Assembly (NCBI GenBank): GCA_947381435.1
Contig: CANCVE010000007.1
Coordinates: 21,826 to 85,825 of the forward strand
Direction: 5' to 3'
From: Chitinophagaceae bacterium
GTDB taxonomy: Bacteria > Bacteroidota > Bacteroidia > Chitinophagales > Chitinophagaceae
Length of the DNA: 64,000 nt
Part shown: piece after piece, positions 10,009-19,365 of the stretch
Layout of the letters: every line of letters begins with the position of its first letter
How positions within the stretch are numbered: the first letter of the stretch is position 1
Position numbers and translations under genes: made by a program
The notes under the pieces: generated by a model
Told to the model about the DNA's origin: nothing
Database searches by the model: none
Seen by the model: the letters and a program-made list of their open reading frames with translations, nothing else

Positions 10009-10959
10009 ATGAACCCCTCCGTAAAGATTTTTTCAGGCACAGGATCACAACATTTAGCGGCTAAAATTGCACAGCGTTTTGGCGCCCCATTGGGTAAGAT
10101 AAACATCCAAAAATTTAGTGATGGAGAGTTTCAGCCAATTTTCTTAGAAAGCATTCGTGGTGATTATGTTTTTTTAATTCAGAGCACATATTCTCCTACA
10201 GATAACTTGATGGAGTTGCTGTTGATGATTGATGCAGCAAAAAGAGCTAGTGCTTATAAAATCATCGCGGTATTGCCTTATTATGGCTATGCTCGACAAG
10301 ATAGAAAGGATAAGCCGCGTGTAGCCATTGGCTCTAAATTGATTGCTACTCTTTTGGAGTCGGCAGGTGCAGATAGGGTTATTACCATGGATTTACATGC
10401 GCCGCAAATACAAGCCTTCTTCGATGTGCCAGTAGATCATTTGGATAGTTCGGCTATTTTTATTCCGTATATCCAGCAGATGAAGTTGAAGAACCTGTGT
10501 TTTGCTGCTCCAGATGTAGGAAGTACCAATAGAGTAAGAGAAATAGCTAGCTATTTCAACACAGAGATGGTTATTTGCGATAAGCACCGTAAACGCGCTA
10601 ACGAGATAGCTAGTATGGTGGTTATAGGTGATGTAGCTGGAAAGGATATAATATTGATTGATGATATTTGCGATACTGGTGGCACGCTTGCCAGAGCAGC
10701 AGGGCTATTGAAAGAAAAGGGTGCAGTTAGCGTAAGAGCCTTGTGTACGCATCCAATATTGAGTGGTAAGGCACAAGAAAATATTGATAATAGCGAACTT
10801 GAAGAATTAGTGGTGTGCGACACCATCCCATTAAGGTTTCAGAGCAAGAAGATAAAAGTGCTTTCGGTGGCTGATTTGTTTGCTATTGCAATACGTAATG
10901 CTTATGAAAATAAGAGTATAACAAGTTTATTTATCCACTCTCAGCTGAAAAATAAATAA
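10009..10959 (+). CDS. prs: Ribose-phosphate pyrophosphokinase
   Basis: KIFSGTGSQHLAAKIA; PYYGYARQDRK; PRPP-binding loop IILIDDICDTGGTL. Confidence 0.97.
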   Translation: MNPSVKIFSGTGSQHLAAKIAQRFGAPLGKINIQKFSDGEFQPIFLESIRGDYVFLIQSTYSPTDNLMELLLMIDAAKRASAYKIIAVLPYYGYARQDRKDKPRVAIGSKLIATLLESAGADRVITMDLHAPQIQAFFDVPVDHLDSSAIFIPYIQQMKLKNLCFAAPDVGSTNRVREIASYFNTEMVICDKHRKRANEIASMVVIGDVAGKDIILIDDICDTGGTLARAAGLLKEKGAVSVRALCTHPILSGKAQENIDNSELEELVVCDTIPLRFQSKKIKVLSVADLFAIAIRNAYENKSITSLFIHSQLKNK

Positions 10960-11021
10960 GAATTAGGGAAGATTAAGACGATTAGTTTCCTTAATACCCC
11001 TATATTTGCACCCCGATTTAA

Positions 11022-11095
11022 GGCGAGGTAGCTCAGCTGGTTAGAGCATCGGATTCATAACCCGAAGGTCGGCAGTTCAAGTCTGCTCCTCGCTA
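11022..11095 (+). tRNA. tRNA-Met (CAU), elongator type; prophage attachment site
   Basis: Cloverleaf GGCGAGG/CCTCGCT, D-arm, anticodon loop TTCATAA, T-arm GGCAG-TTCAAGT-CTGCT. Confidence 0.95.
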
Positions 11096-11101
11096 CAAGA
11101 T
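11054..11101 (+). repeat. attL, 48-bp direct repeat with attR
   Basis: ttcataacccgaaggtcggcagttcaagtctgctcctcgctacaagat, identical to 62415-62462. Confidence 0.95.
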
Positions 11102-11135
11102 GAAACCCTTTCTAGTAAAGGGTTTCATTGTTTTT
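11101..11135 (+). terminator. Rho-independent terminator directly after tRNA-Met (inside attL)
   Basis: tgaaaccctttctagtaaagggtttca + ttgttttt. Confidence 0.85.
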
Positions 11136-11189
11136 AAGACCTCACTTTTGCCCTGTAGTATTACTTAACAGTTAATAAATAAGTTAATA

Positions 11190-12365
11190 ATGCTACAACT
11201 CTTTAACGGCTGTTCATGCAGCGAACCATCAGTTTTCCCAAAGAATTGGGATAAAACAGGCGCAAAGCTTGACAAAGACTGGCGCATTCAATACTACTTC
11301 TACGATCCCATCAATGCACCACAGGGAAAGCTATTTATACTTAAAGGAGGAATCAACCGCTTCAATACATTAAAGGAAAGAAGGGAGGGTATTAAAGTGA
11401 TAATGGATGAACTTCTTTATCTTCTCCAATATGAAGGTTTTAATCCGATCACAAAGACCAGATACGTTCCTACCAAGTCAATTGACATTGAAGCAACCAC
11501 CAAGTGGCTGGATGCGCTCAAATATGCCTTTGGAAAGATAACTGTGGAGAAATCTACTAGAAGTGATATGAAGTGCTGCTTAAAGGCAATAGCCGGAGCC
11601 AGTGATGAACTTCGCCTAAATGCTATGCAAGTAAGTCAGGTTAGAAGAAAGCATATAAAGTTGGTGCTGGAGCATCTAAACTCATCCCCACACAGATTTA
11701 ATAAGTTCCGATCATATCTAATGAGTCTTTTCAAAGAACTTGTTGAGATTGAGGCCACAGATTTAAACCCGGTTGTGGGTATCAGTAAAAAGAAAACAAT
11801 TGGCAAACTCCGGGAAATACTAACGCATGATGAACGCATACTTATTAATAACCACCTGAAGGAAAACTATTACAGCTTCTGGCGCTTCATGCAGATATTC
11901 TTCCACTCTGGTGGACGAATTGTGGAGCTGCTGGCCGTGAAGTGCTCAGATGTGGACTTAACAAAGCAACGCTACAAGACAATCATAAAGAAAGGTAGTC
12001 AGCAAAGAGAGGCATGGAAACCAATAAAGGATATCGCTCTTGATTTATGGAAAGAAGTAGTAGCCACTGGCAATGAAACTGATTATGTTTTCAGTGATGG
12101 GTTAAAGCCTGGTCCGCGATTAATTCGCTATGAACAGATTACAAGGAGATGGCGTGAGCATGTGAAGGTAAAGCTTGGCATCAAAGCAGACTTTTACAGC
12201 CTCAAGCATCTTAATCTTGATGAGACTGCCGAAGCACTGGATATTCAAGCTGCAGCAGCAATGGCTGGCCATACAACAACTGTTATCACAATGAAGCATT
12301 ATGCACTAGGGGAGAAGGAGCGCGCAATGGATAGGTTAAGGAAAGTGAGTAATGATTTTGCGTAA
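11190..12365 (+). CDS. int: Tyrosine recombinase/phage integrase
   Basis: Catalytic-region motifs HSGGRIVELLAVKCSDVDL, SLKHLNLDETAE, AGHTTTVITMKHYA; adjacent to attL. Confidence 0.93.
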   Translation: MLQLFNGCSCSEPSVFPKNWDKTGAKLDKDWRIQYYFYDPINAPQGKLFILKGGINRFNTLKERREGIKVIMDELLYLLQYEGFNPITKTRYVPTKSIDIEATTKWLDALKYAFGKITVEKSTRSDMKCCLKAIAGASDELRLNAMQVSQVRRKHIKLVLEHLNSSPHRFNKFRSYLMSLFKELVEIEATDLNPVVGISKKKTIGKLREILTHDERILINNHLKENYYSFWRFMQIFFHSGGRIVELLAVKCSDVDLTKQRYKTIIKKGSQQREAWKPIKDIALDLWKEVVATGNETDYVFSDGLKPGPRLIRYEQITRRWREHVKVKLGIKADFYSLKHLNLDETAEALDIQAAAAMAGHTTTVITMKHYALGEKERAMDRLRKVSNDFA

Positions 12366-12368
12366 AAA

Positions 12369-12393
12369 AAGCCCACCGATTAGGGTGGGCTTA
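12369..12393. terminator. Bidirectional terminator between int (+) and hicB (-)
   Basis: aaaaaa GCCCACC gattag GGTGGGC tt. Confidence 0.85.
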
Positions 12394-12424
12394 AACTATA
12401 GAAAGTTTTAACGTCAATTAAAAA

Positions 12425-12832
12425 CTAAAGTTCTACAGCCATAAGTTCGCGTCCAAGTTTATGAAGTGAATCTTGTATTTTTTTTGCTTGTGCAGGCCTT
12501 GGCTTTCGGTAACCTGTTGAATAATGTTGAATTTGCTTTTGTTTTATACCAGTAATTCGTTCAAATGCAGCATTAGTAAATACACCCTTATAGGTAGCCA
12601 ATACAGCAGCGGTATCATACTGAAAGATTAACTCGTAATTCCCCCCAACAAATACTTGTGGCAGAGGGTCATTATCCTCCAAACTACCCTCAATATGAAA
12701 CTTCACAGCTTCATTAATATTATTCTGAATTTCTTCACGTGTTGTACCAGTAGCTACACACCCTTCTAATTGAGGTAGGTATGCGGTGTAATTTTTACCA
12801 GTGTGGCTAATTTTTACAATTACTTTTTCCAT
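12425..12832 (-). CDS. hicB: HicB-family antitoxin with C-terminal HTH
   Basis: HTGKNYTAYLPQLEGCVATGTTREEIQNNINEAV; HTH-like GIKQKQIQHYSTGYRKPRPAQAKKI. Confidence 0.85.
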   Translation of the reverse strand: MEKVIVKISHTGKNYTAYLPQLEGCVATGTTREEIQNNINEAVKFHIEGSLEDNDPLPQVFVGGNYELIFQYDTAAVLATYKGVFTNAAFERITGIKQKQIQHYSTGYRKPRPAQAKKIQDSLHKLGRELMAVEL

Positions 12833-12886
12833 GATTAATGTTTAACTAGTTTAATAAATTTAATGATAAGAAAGGTAAAAGCGGGG

Positions 12887-13081
12887 TTATTTCAACCCCG
12901 CTTGTTTTAAAATGCTGTTTACTAAGAAGTCGTCCAAATCGTCACTAAGTTTACCATTAATTGTCACTTTTCCTTTTTTAATTGGGTGAGTGTATTGTCG
13001 GTGACTTGTTGATTTGTGCGCCTTTAAGTACCAACCGTCATTTTCGATGATTTTAATCATCTGTTTTACTTTTCGTACCAT
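12887..13081 (-). CDS. hicA: HicA-family toxin (mRNA interferase)
   Basis: IIENDGWYLKAHKSTSHRQYTHPIKKGKVTI...SILKQAGLK; immediately upstream of hicB. Confidence 0.85.
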   Translation of the reverse strand: MVRKVKQMIKIIENDGWYLKAHKSTSHRQYTHPIKKGKVTINGKLSDDLDDFLVNSILKQAGLK

Positions 13082-13187
13082 AAAGAACTTGTTTTTAATT
13101 GACTGTACAAAGATAGTAATTTTACTATCATTAATACAATTGCATAAAATTATTTTTACTTATTCACCGATTATTTTAAAATAAAAA

Positions 13188-13215
13188 TCCCCTCGAAAAA
13201 ACGAGAGGATTAATT
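13188..13215. terminator. Hairpin terminator downstream of the secreted nuclease gene
   Basis: cccctcgaaaaaacgagagga. Confidence 0.5.
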
Positions 13216-13248
13216 AAACAACAATGATTGCTTTATGAGTACCTATTT

Positions 13249-13920
13249 TTAAAATGGAAAGTATAAATTTGGATAATAAGTCTTAATCTTTTGTTTCAAT
13301 GCCTCTGAACTAATATGATAGCTACTATAATCAGTAGAATTTGTTTCTTCATTGGGCCCAAGCCAACATTCTTCTCCATTCTTATATTCTATCACCTTCC
13401 AATAGAAGTCTGGTACTGGTACATCATTCATTTTATTGTTACCATATAAACAGCCAGTATAAACGTAGATACTGTCATGTTCAGGCGACAATACCTTCAG
13501 TACATATTGTTCCAGCCTCTCCCATGAATGACGATTAAAGAAGCTGTACTGAGGAGCAGTATTTGTATAGTACATTGATTCTTTAGCAGCCATCAAATCA
13601 AAATAGAAAGCCGAGTAAGGAGATAGATGCCCTTTGTCGTAATGACCATTATTCTTATATTCATTATTTGTTGCTACCTGGTACTTAGCATCTATCAAAG
13701 GGTCTTGATGGAAAGATGATACTGATTTTCTTTCAATTTTTACATCACTAGTAGCATGTGCAGTAGTTTGGATATACCAGCTAATCAATGGAGACTTTAA
13801 TAGGGTATCATATTCCAAAGTGTAATAGGTATGCTTTACGGTGATAGTGTGCTGCCCCTTCGCTCCCAATGTGATAAATAGTGCGATAAATAGCGATAAT
13901 CTCGTAAGTAGTTGTTTCAT
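13249..13920 (-). CDS. Secreted DNA/RNA non-specific endonuclease (NUC1-like)
   Basis: Signal peptide MKQLLTRLSLFIALFITLGAKGQ; YDKGHLSPYSAF (DRGH-like) and NTAPQYSFFNRHSWERLE. Confidence 0.8.
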   Translation of the reverse strand: MKQLLTRLSLFIALFITLGAKGQHTITVKHTYYTLEYDTLLKSPLISWYIQTTAHATSDVKIERKSVSSFHQDPLIDAKYQVATNNEYKNNGHYDKGHLSPYSAFYFDLMAAKESMYYTNTAPQYSFFNRHSWERLEQYVLKVLSPEHDSIYVYTGCLYGNNKMNDVPVPDFYWKVIEYKNGEECWLGPNEETNSTDYSSYHISSEALKQKIKTYYPNLYFPF

Positions 13921-13995
13921 AATTCTTTTTTAATTTGCTTTTTTTATGCCACAAACCTATCAACATTTCTATCAACAAAAGCAGTTTATTTCACA

Positions 13996-14559
13996 CTATT
14001 TTGTTGATAGAGCCTTTAGCAGTAAAGCCGCTCCTATTTGTTTACTCACTAGCTCAGTATCGTACTTACCATCGGCAGCATACTTGCCTTTAGTATAGTG
14101 GTTACTTCCTGCCCATAGGTAAGGAGTATTTATATTTCGGTATAATCTATACCCCCATCCGTTGTATGCTTCTAATTGGTAAATAATACCTTCAGTACTC
14201 CATTCGTTTGCCCCACTAAGTTTTTTCATAGTAAGTGCATCTACGGCACTATCCTTCCAAGTAAATGGCGGCTCTCCCTTCAATGGTCTTCCGGCTGGCA
14301 CCTGAATAGTTCTTGCAGTCAATGGATCACCATTGTGTAGATGCTTCTTAAAAGAACAGTCACACTCTAGCGAGTGGATTATGCCAATAAACATCCAAGG
14401 AACACCAGTGATTGCTTCAACGGCCTTGTATTGTTCAATCCCTAATTTTATCCTGGCAGCCTGTGTATTAACTACACTCATCTTCTGTGGATTGATTACC
14501 ATAGAAGCCCACAAACTAGTGTATGAAGGTTTTAATTGAACGAAGCTTGTGTTTGACAT
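13996..14559 (-). CDS. Endolysin / lysozyme-family protein
   Basis: VPWMFIGIIHSLECDCSFKKHLHNGDPLT...EAYNGWGYRLYRNINTPYLWAGSNHYTKGKYAADGKYD. Confidence 0.8.
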   Translation of the reverse strand: MSNTSFVQLKPSYTSLWASMVINPQKMSVVNTQAARIKLGIEQYKAVEAITGVPWMFIGIIHSLECDCSFKKHLHNGDPLTARTIQVPAGRPLKGEPPFTWKDSAVDALTMKKLSGANEWSTEGIIYQLEAYNGWGYRLYRNINTPYLWAGSNHYTKGKYAADGKYDTELVSKQIGAALLLKALSTK

Positions 14560-14565
14560 GATAAT

Positions 14566-15153
14566 TTATTTAAAGAAACCGACTCTTTTACCAATGATAT
14601 ATCCTGCAATAATTATGAGTAGGATGATACCACCAATAAACAATGGTGATGTTCGTTTACTCTCTTTATCCTTTTGGATAGTCTTTGAGGATTTTAAGTC
14701 CTTAATACTATCATAAGAAGAATGAATATTACTGTCCAGCAACTTGACTTGTAAGGAATCCTGCTTTAGTTCCTTGTGGGTAGTACTTGCATCATCCTCG
14801 CTGATGTCATTTATTACAGCCGACTTTATCTTTTGTGGCGATTTGATGATGTTACCACCAATAGAGTAATCGTAAGAACTACCATTACCATAGTTAATAG
14901 CCGTATCAAAGTTTATTTGAATCTGCTTATTCTTTTTGTGATGCTCACCAAAAGAATCTGTTTTGATAGCCAAGCTGGTAGCAGTGCTGTCCTTGCTAAC
15001 TACATGGGCACTATCCTTACTTACTACATGGGTACTATCCAAGTTTTCTTTTACTACTGATTTATGCCGGTTAACAATATTGCAGCTCGTAAAATAGTTG
15101 GCTACTAAAAAGACAGTAATTGATACCAACAAATAGATGATGAAATTTTTCAT
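14566..15153 (-). CDS. Membrane protein in lysis cassette: lipobox-like N-terminus plus C-terminal TM (candidate unimolecular spanin)
   Basis: MKNFIIYLLVSITVFLVANYFTSC and SPLFIGGIILLIIIAGYIIGKRVGFFK; next to endolysin. Confidence 0.5.
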   Translation of the reverse strand: MKNFIIYLLVSITVFLVANYFTSCNIVNRHKSVVKENLDSTHVVSKDSAHVVSKDSTATSLAIKTDSFGEHHKKNKQIQINFDTAINYGNGSSYDYSIGGNIIKSPQKIKSAVINDISEDDASTTHKELKQDSLQVKLLDSNIHSSYDSIKDLKSSKTIQKDKESKRTSPLFIGGIILLIIIAGYIIGKRVGFFK

Positions 15154-15280
15154 AATGTACGTTTTAAATTACTACCTGCCGTTCTTATGGTTGACAGGTA
15201 GCGCATTTGCAAACTATAATTCTAGACTACCTACAAATACTGATAAGTAATACTTACCCATTCGGTAGTGCCAGAACTAA

Positions 15281-15556
15281 CTATTTTATTGCACCAGGGT
15301 CTTCTACTGTACTCTTACTGATAATACCTCCTACTGCACCAGCCACAATCATATATGATGCAAGCTTAGTGAGTATTGCAGGAAGCACAAATACTATTCC
15401 TGCACCAGCTACAGCAGCGGGAATACCTATAATACCAGCACCTACTACGGCAGCTGTTGCGCATAAGTTTGTAATCCTTTTAAAAACCTTTGGGCTTGGA
15501 TGTGAAAGCCTTAGAAAAAACTGTTTCATACTTTTATTTTTTGTGTGTAATTGCAA
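15281..15556 (-). CDS. Small hydrophobic protein (holin-like candidate)
   Basis: ATAAVVGAGIIGIPAAVAGAGIVFVLPAIL...YMIVAGAVGGII next to lysis genes. Confidence 0.5.
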   Translation of the reverse strand: MQLHTKNKSMKQFFLRLSHPSPKVFKRITNLCATAAVVGAGIIGIPAAVAGAGIVFVLPAILTKLASYMIVAGAVGGIISKSTVEDPGAIK

Positions 15557-15776
15557 TACCTCTTTGTGCCTTCTTTCTTTTCTTTTCAGAATAATAGTAG
15601 CTAAAGGCCATTAATCCAGAAGCGCAGGCAATACAAGATGCAGCCAAAGAAGCTACCTCTGATAAATCCTTTAGTGTTACAGATAGTATCCACCCAAATA
15701 CACTAATGGCTATTCTAGCTATTCCTACAAAAGCATTATGCGGCGTTCCTGTATCAAAGTTTTGTCCATGTTCCAT
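15534..15776 (-). CDS. Small two-TM protein (holin-like candidate)
   Basis: IARIAISVFGWILSV and VASLAASCIACASGLMAFSYYY, charged C-terminus SEKKRKKAQ. Confidence 0.5.
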   Translation of the reverse strand: MEHGQNFDTGTPHNAFVGIARIAISVFGWILSVTLKDLSEVASLAASCIACASGLMAFSYYYSEKKRKKAQRGIAITHKK

Positions 15777-15785
15777 TGAATTTTA

Positions 15786-16118
15786 TTATTTAAAGGTTAC
15801 ATTAAGATTGTACTGAAGAATGCCAAGTATATCGCCAATACTCCTGTCGTCTGCATCATCAATAACATATACACCACCCTTCACATTACGGGATTTATTA
15901 CCTAGATAATAGGTAATGTTCGTTTTGCATGTGGTGTAATCATGCTCCACCTTAATTACTCCAAGATGCGTGCATGTATCATAATCAGGATAGTTTACCT
16001 GTAGTACCAAGTTTTCAATTTTTGCAGCCTTGCAATAATGAAAAGAGGTGTCAATTGTTTGAGAGCTTGCTTTAAAAGCGATGAGCGCAAATAGCACTGC
16101 AATAAATGTGTATTTCAT
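15786..16118 (-). CDS. Small secreted phage protein
   Basis: Signal peptide MKYTFIAVLFALIAFKASSQ. Confidence 0.6.
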   Translation of the reverse strand: MKYTFIAVLFALIAFKASSQTIDTSFHYCKAAKIENLVLQVNYPDYDTCTHLGVIKVEHDYTTCKTNITYYLGNKSRNVKGGVYVIDDADDRSIGDILGILQYNLNVTFK

Positions 16119-16128
16119 AATTAAGAAT

Positions 16129-17856
16129 TTAAAATGTAGATAATGCTGTTCTCACCCAAGTATTAGTGGTAGTACAGATGTATATGTAAGTTGATGTTAC
16201 CCTAATCTCTCCTGTAGTACCTGTATCGGTTGATGATGCTGGGGCTGTGTTAAGCGCAGAAAGTCGGTATTGAGTTGCCTTAGCACTACCATTGACTTGT
16301 AATTGGTTTACACCATCATCAGAAGTTGTGTTAAGTAGAAGTTTTCCACCATAGGTAAACCTTGCTTGTTCTACAAATATTCCGTTAGTTATCGGACTAG
16401 TTTTGAATATAATACTAGCTGACGAGTTAGCATAACCATTTTGAATAATAGTTTGTCCGCTACTATTCATTGGAAAAATATTACCTATAGTTCCATTTGG
16501 GGCAGTAGCTGTAAGACTTCCAGTATTTCCGATATTAGCTGAACCATTACAAAATAAATTTCCACCACCATCAAAATAAGAAGTGTTACTTCCTACTACA
16601 AAATTAATTTTACCCGAATTATAGGTTGTGCCAATAATTGGACTCGCTGATAAATTACTCAATTGCATATATCCATAATAACTATTATTTGAATTAAATG
16701 CGGATATTAATTGAGTATTTTGCTTTAGAATTACATCAGTACTACCATAACTAGACGGTAATACACTTCCCCTTTCAACTATATTTCCATTAGCCCATCT
16801 TAAAACAGCATTAGTTAATCCTGTTTTTCCATTAGAAATAAATGTAGGAGCTAGTTCTAATGCGGATAGCGTATCACTATTAGCTGCTGCCTTTAAAGTG
16901 TCTGTAACTATTGTGCCTATTGCCTTCGCCCCTGATGCAGTAACACTTGAATTAAAGGTTATTTTTCCAGATGTAGTATCTTCTGTTAAATATGTTGACG
17001 TGTTGCTTAATTTGCTATTTGTAATACTCCATGTGGCAAATGGTACTATTGAACTGCTAACCGTTCCTGACCCTGTTAAACCGCCGCTACTCCCAACTGC
17101 TGCATATTTAGTATTGTAGTACCCCTCACTATGCAATCCGCTTACATTAGTACTATCTAGCGTATTAATACTAAACGACCCTGTGCTTGAATTATAAACC
17201 AATGGCGAAGTAGCAGATAAACTACTTCTTGCTCTTGCATCTGTATAATACTTATTTGCGCTACCCTCATTTATACTATCAGTAAGTAATGAGGCAAATG
17301 TCTTGTAGCCATTCCAGTATTGTTTAACTGTGCTGCTTGGTGTTATAGTTGCCTGTTTGCCATTTATTGCAGTAGCAAGAATAATGCTATCAGATTTCAC
17401 TTTGTATGGTGTAGCAAAGGTGTAAATACTGTCTTTAATATTTCCTCTAATCAAAAATGAATATGCAGTTCCGTTTATCTTAAAGCCAATGGTACTATCG
17501 TTTACTTTATAAACGCTATCCACCTTTTTGTTTATTCTGGCGCTTAAATTAGATGTATCAGTAGTTGCCGTATTGCTACTATCGACACAAAGCCAGCTAC
17601 TGTCTTTTGGATTGAAAGCATATAAGTGATTATGGCAGCTATCAAATACAAAAGCTGACTGATTATATACGTTGTCTTTCAGTGCAGCTCTACCAACTGG
17701 CTTACCACAAACAGTTGGATAATGTAGAGTTGAATCAAACTTACCTCTATTATATCTGATGCCATAAAGTGTAGGATTGGGGTTTTGGTAGATTTGACTA
17801 AAGCCAATTAAGCTTGTAAAAAATAATAATAGTATCAATAAAAACTGTTTCATCAT
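16129..17856 (-). CDS. Putative tail fibre/host-interaction protein with N-terminal signal peptide
   Basis: MMKQFLLILLLFFTSLIGFSQ, then long Ser/Thr/Asn/Gly-rich beta-repeat protein (DARARSSLSATSPLVYNSSTGSFSI) at tail end of structural module. Confidence 0.6.
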   Translation of the reverse strand: MMKQFLLILLLFFTSLIGFSQIYQNPNPTLYGIRYNRGKFDSTLHYPTVCGKPVGRAALKDNVYNQSAFVFDSCHNHLYAFNPKDSSWLCVDSSNTATTDTSNLSARINKKVDSVYKVNDSTIGFKINGTAYSFLIRGNIKDSIYTFATPYKVKSDSIILATAINGKQATITPSSTVKQYWNGYKTFASLLTDSINEGSANKYYTDARARSSLSATSPLVYNSSTGSFSINTLDSTNVSGLHSEGYYNTKYAAVGSSGGLTGSGTVSSSIVPFATWSITNSKLSNTSTYLTEDTTSGKITFNSSVTASGAKAIGTIVTDTLKAAANSDTLSALELAPTFISNGKTGLTNAVLRWANGNIVERGSVLPSSYGSTDVILKQNTQLISAFNSNNSYYGYMQLSNLSASPIIGTTYNSGKINFVVGSNTSYFDGGGNLFCNGSANIGNTGSLTATAPNGTIGNIFPMNSSGQTIIQNGYANSSASIIFKTSPITNGIFVEQARFTYGGKLLLNTTSDDGVNQLQVNGSAKATQYRLSALNTAPASSTDTGTTGEIRVTSTYIYICTTTNTWVRTALSTF

Positions 17857-17922
17857 TGTAAAATTAGAAAGTAAATATAATGTTTACTTTAAGTAAATAC
17901 TAAGAATTGTTAATAAAGCTAT

Positions 17923-19362
17923 TTATGTATGAATAAAATGATTGAATGTCACATTCTTAGGTCGTGTTTCTGTATCAATATTGCTAGTTAAAACAGTTCC
18001 GCTACTATCACAAGGATCTGATGTAAGTGGATTCTTATTTGTGCTGCTAGTGCCAGTGCCAAATATGGTAGCATTGATAATATTCAATAAAGATTTACCG
18101 AATGGGAGATAACCATTATTAGATGCAGCCGGGTTAATATGTCTGTGACTCATTAAAGCATGGTCCTGAAATGTTGCAGCAGCTCTGGCAGTCCCTGAGT
18201 TCCTAATAAACATATCTCTGGTATCTGGGATTCTAAACAGACCAGAAGTAGCATCTTTATAGGAATATTTATACTTATTGTTGCCCGTTGACCAATCAGC
18301 ATAATTACATACTAATGATGGATCTAAGCTTAATACATATTCATACAATCTGGCATAATCTGTTGCGCTGATACCTTCTTCTCCTCCGCCATCAAGAAGA
18401 AGAGCGTTCAAAATATCACTTGCATCAGTGTAGCTATGGAAGTGATTGCCAACTGTTTTTATGTTAGAATCATTGTCATTTAAACGCCATACTTGTGTAG
18501 TATCCGCTTGAATCTGCTTATAAATAGAGATAGTTTCGCATTTGCCAAGGTAAATACTTGTCTTATTAGGCATAAGATACTTAAAGTATTGGCTATTGCT
18601 GTAAGTATTGAGCGCAATGTTGATGTGATTGCCTATTCCAGTCTCAATAAATAGCAATTTGTTTTCAGGGATAGTCGAAATATCTGGTAAAGTAAGCGTA
18701 AGAAATGTTCCGCTCGCCTCCACTATCAGCTTCTTCCCAAAATCAGAAGTAGTAACAGTATAATCGCTAGTTATAACCTTATTGGCAGAAAACAATGTGC
18801 CTGCATCATTAGTGCCTCCTCCAACTTGAGTCTGTAATATGAATGTTACATTGAAATATTCCAGCGAGGCAAATACATCACCTGTAACCAATAAAGTAAA
18901 TACACCAGTATTTTTATTAAAACTATAGTCTACTCCTGGCTTCATGGTACCGATACCAATACGCTCTATTTCAATATCCCATCCACGCCAATCATCTTTA
19001 TTTACTCCTCCAACAGCAGAGCCATCGAAAGTGACGGAATTAGTATTGGAAACAAATCCAGTCGTAACATCTGATTGTATTATTACTGGAGGGCGGTAGT
19101 TGATGCTACTATCGCCACTTGTAAAAGTGAAGTTGAATCCAGGAATATCAATCCAAACACCTCCTACGTGTTGCTGAATCTTGAAAATGTAGTTAGTATT
19201 GTTAGGCAAACCATAGAATACCCATTCCCTGTTGTTATGTGTACCAGATTCTGTTATTGACTGAATTACAGCAGCAGAATCATTGGCCGCAAATACTGCA
19301 GCTCTGATATCATTTGTTATACTTGTTAGCCCTATCGTTGAAACACCTAATCTTTTGCTCAT
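17923..19362 (-). CDS. Tail fibre/collar-domain protein
   Basis: C-terminus DTRDMFIRNSGTAR...FQDHALMSHRH...ETRPKNVTFNHFIHT resembles phage tail-collar domains. Confidence 0.65.
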   Translation of the reverse strand: MSKRLGVSTIGLTSITNDIRAAVFAANDSAAVIQSITESGTHNNREWVFYGLPNNTNYIFKIQQHVGGVWIDIPGFNFTFTSGDSSINYRPPVIIQSDVTTGFVSNTNSVTFDGSAVGGVNKDDWRGWDIEIERIGIGTMKPGVDYSFNKNTGVFTLLVTGDVFASLEYFNVTFILQTQVGGGTNDAGTLFSANKVITSDYTVTTSDFGKKLIVEASGTFLTLTLPDISTIPENKLLFIETGIGNHINIALNTYSNSQYFKYLMPNKTSIYLGKCETISIYKQIQADTTQVWRLNDNDSNIKTVGNHFHSYTDASDILNALLLDGGGEEGISATDYARLYEYVLSLDPSLVCNYADWSTGNNKYKYSYKDATSGLFRIPDTRDMFIRNSGTARAAATFQDHALMSHRHINPAASNNGYLPFGKSLLNIINATIFGTGTSSTNKNPLTSDPCDSSGTVLTSNIDTETRPKNVTFNHFIHT

Positions 19363-19365
19363 AAT

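Noticed and set aside
15207-15614. 135-aa plus-strand ORF in lysis region
   Set aside because: Antisense to two holin-like minus ORFs; repetitive Ala/Pro/Thr composition mirrors the hydrophobic antisense frame.
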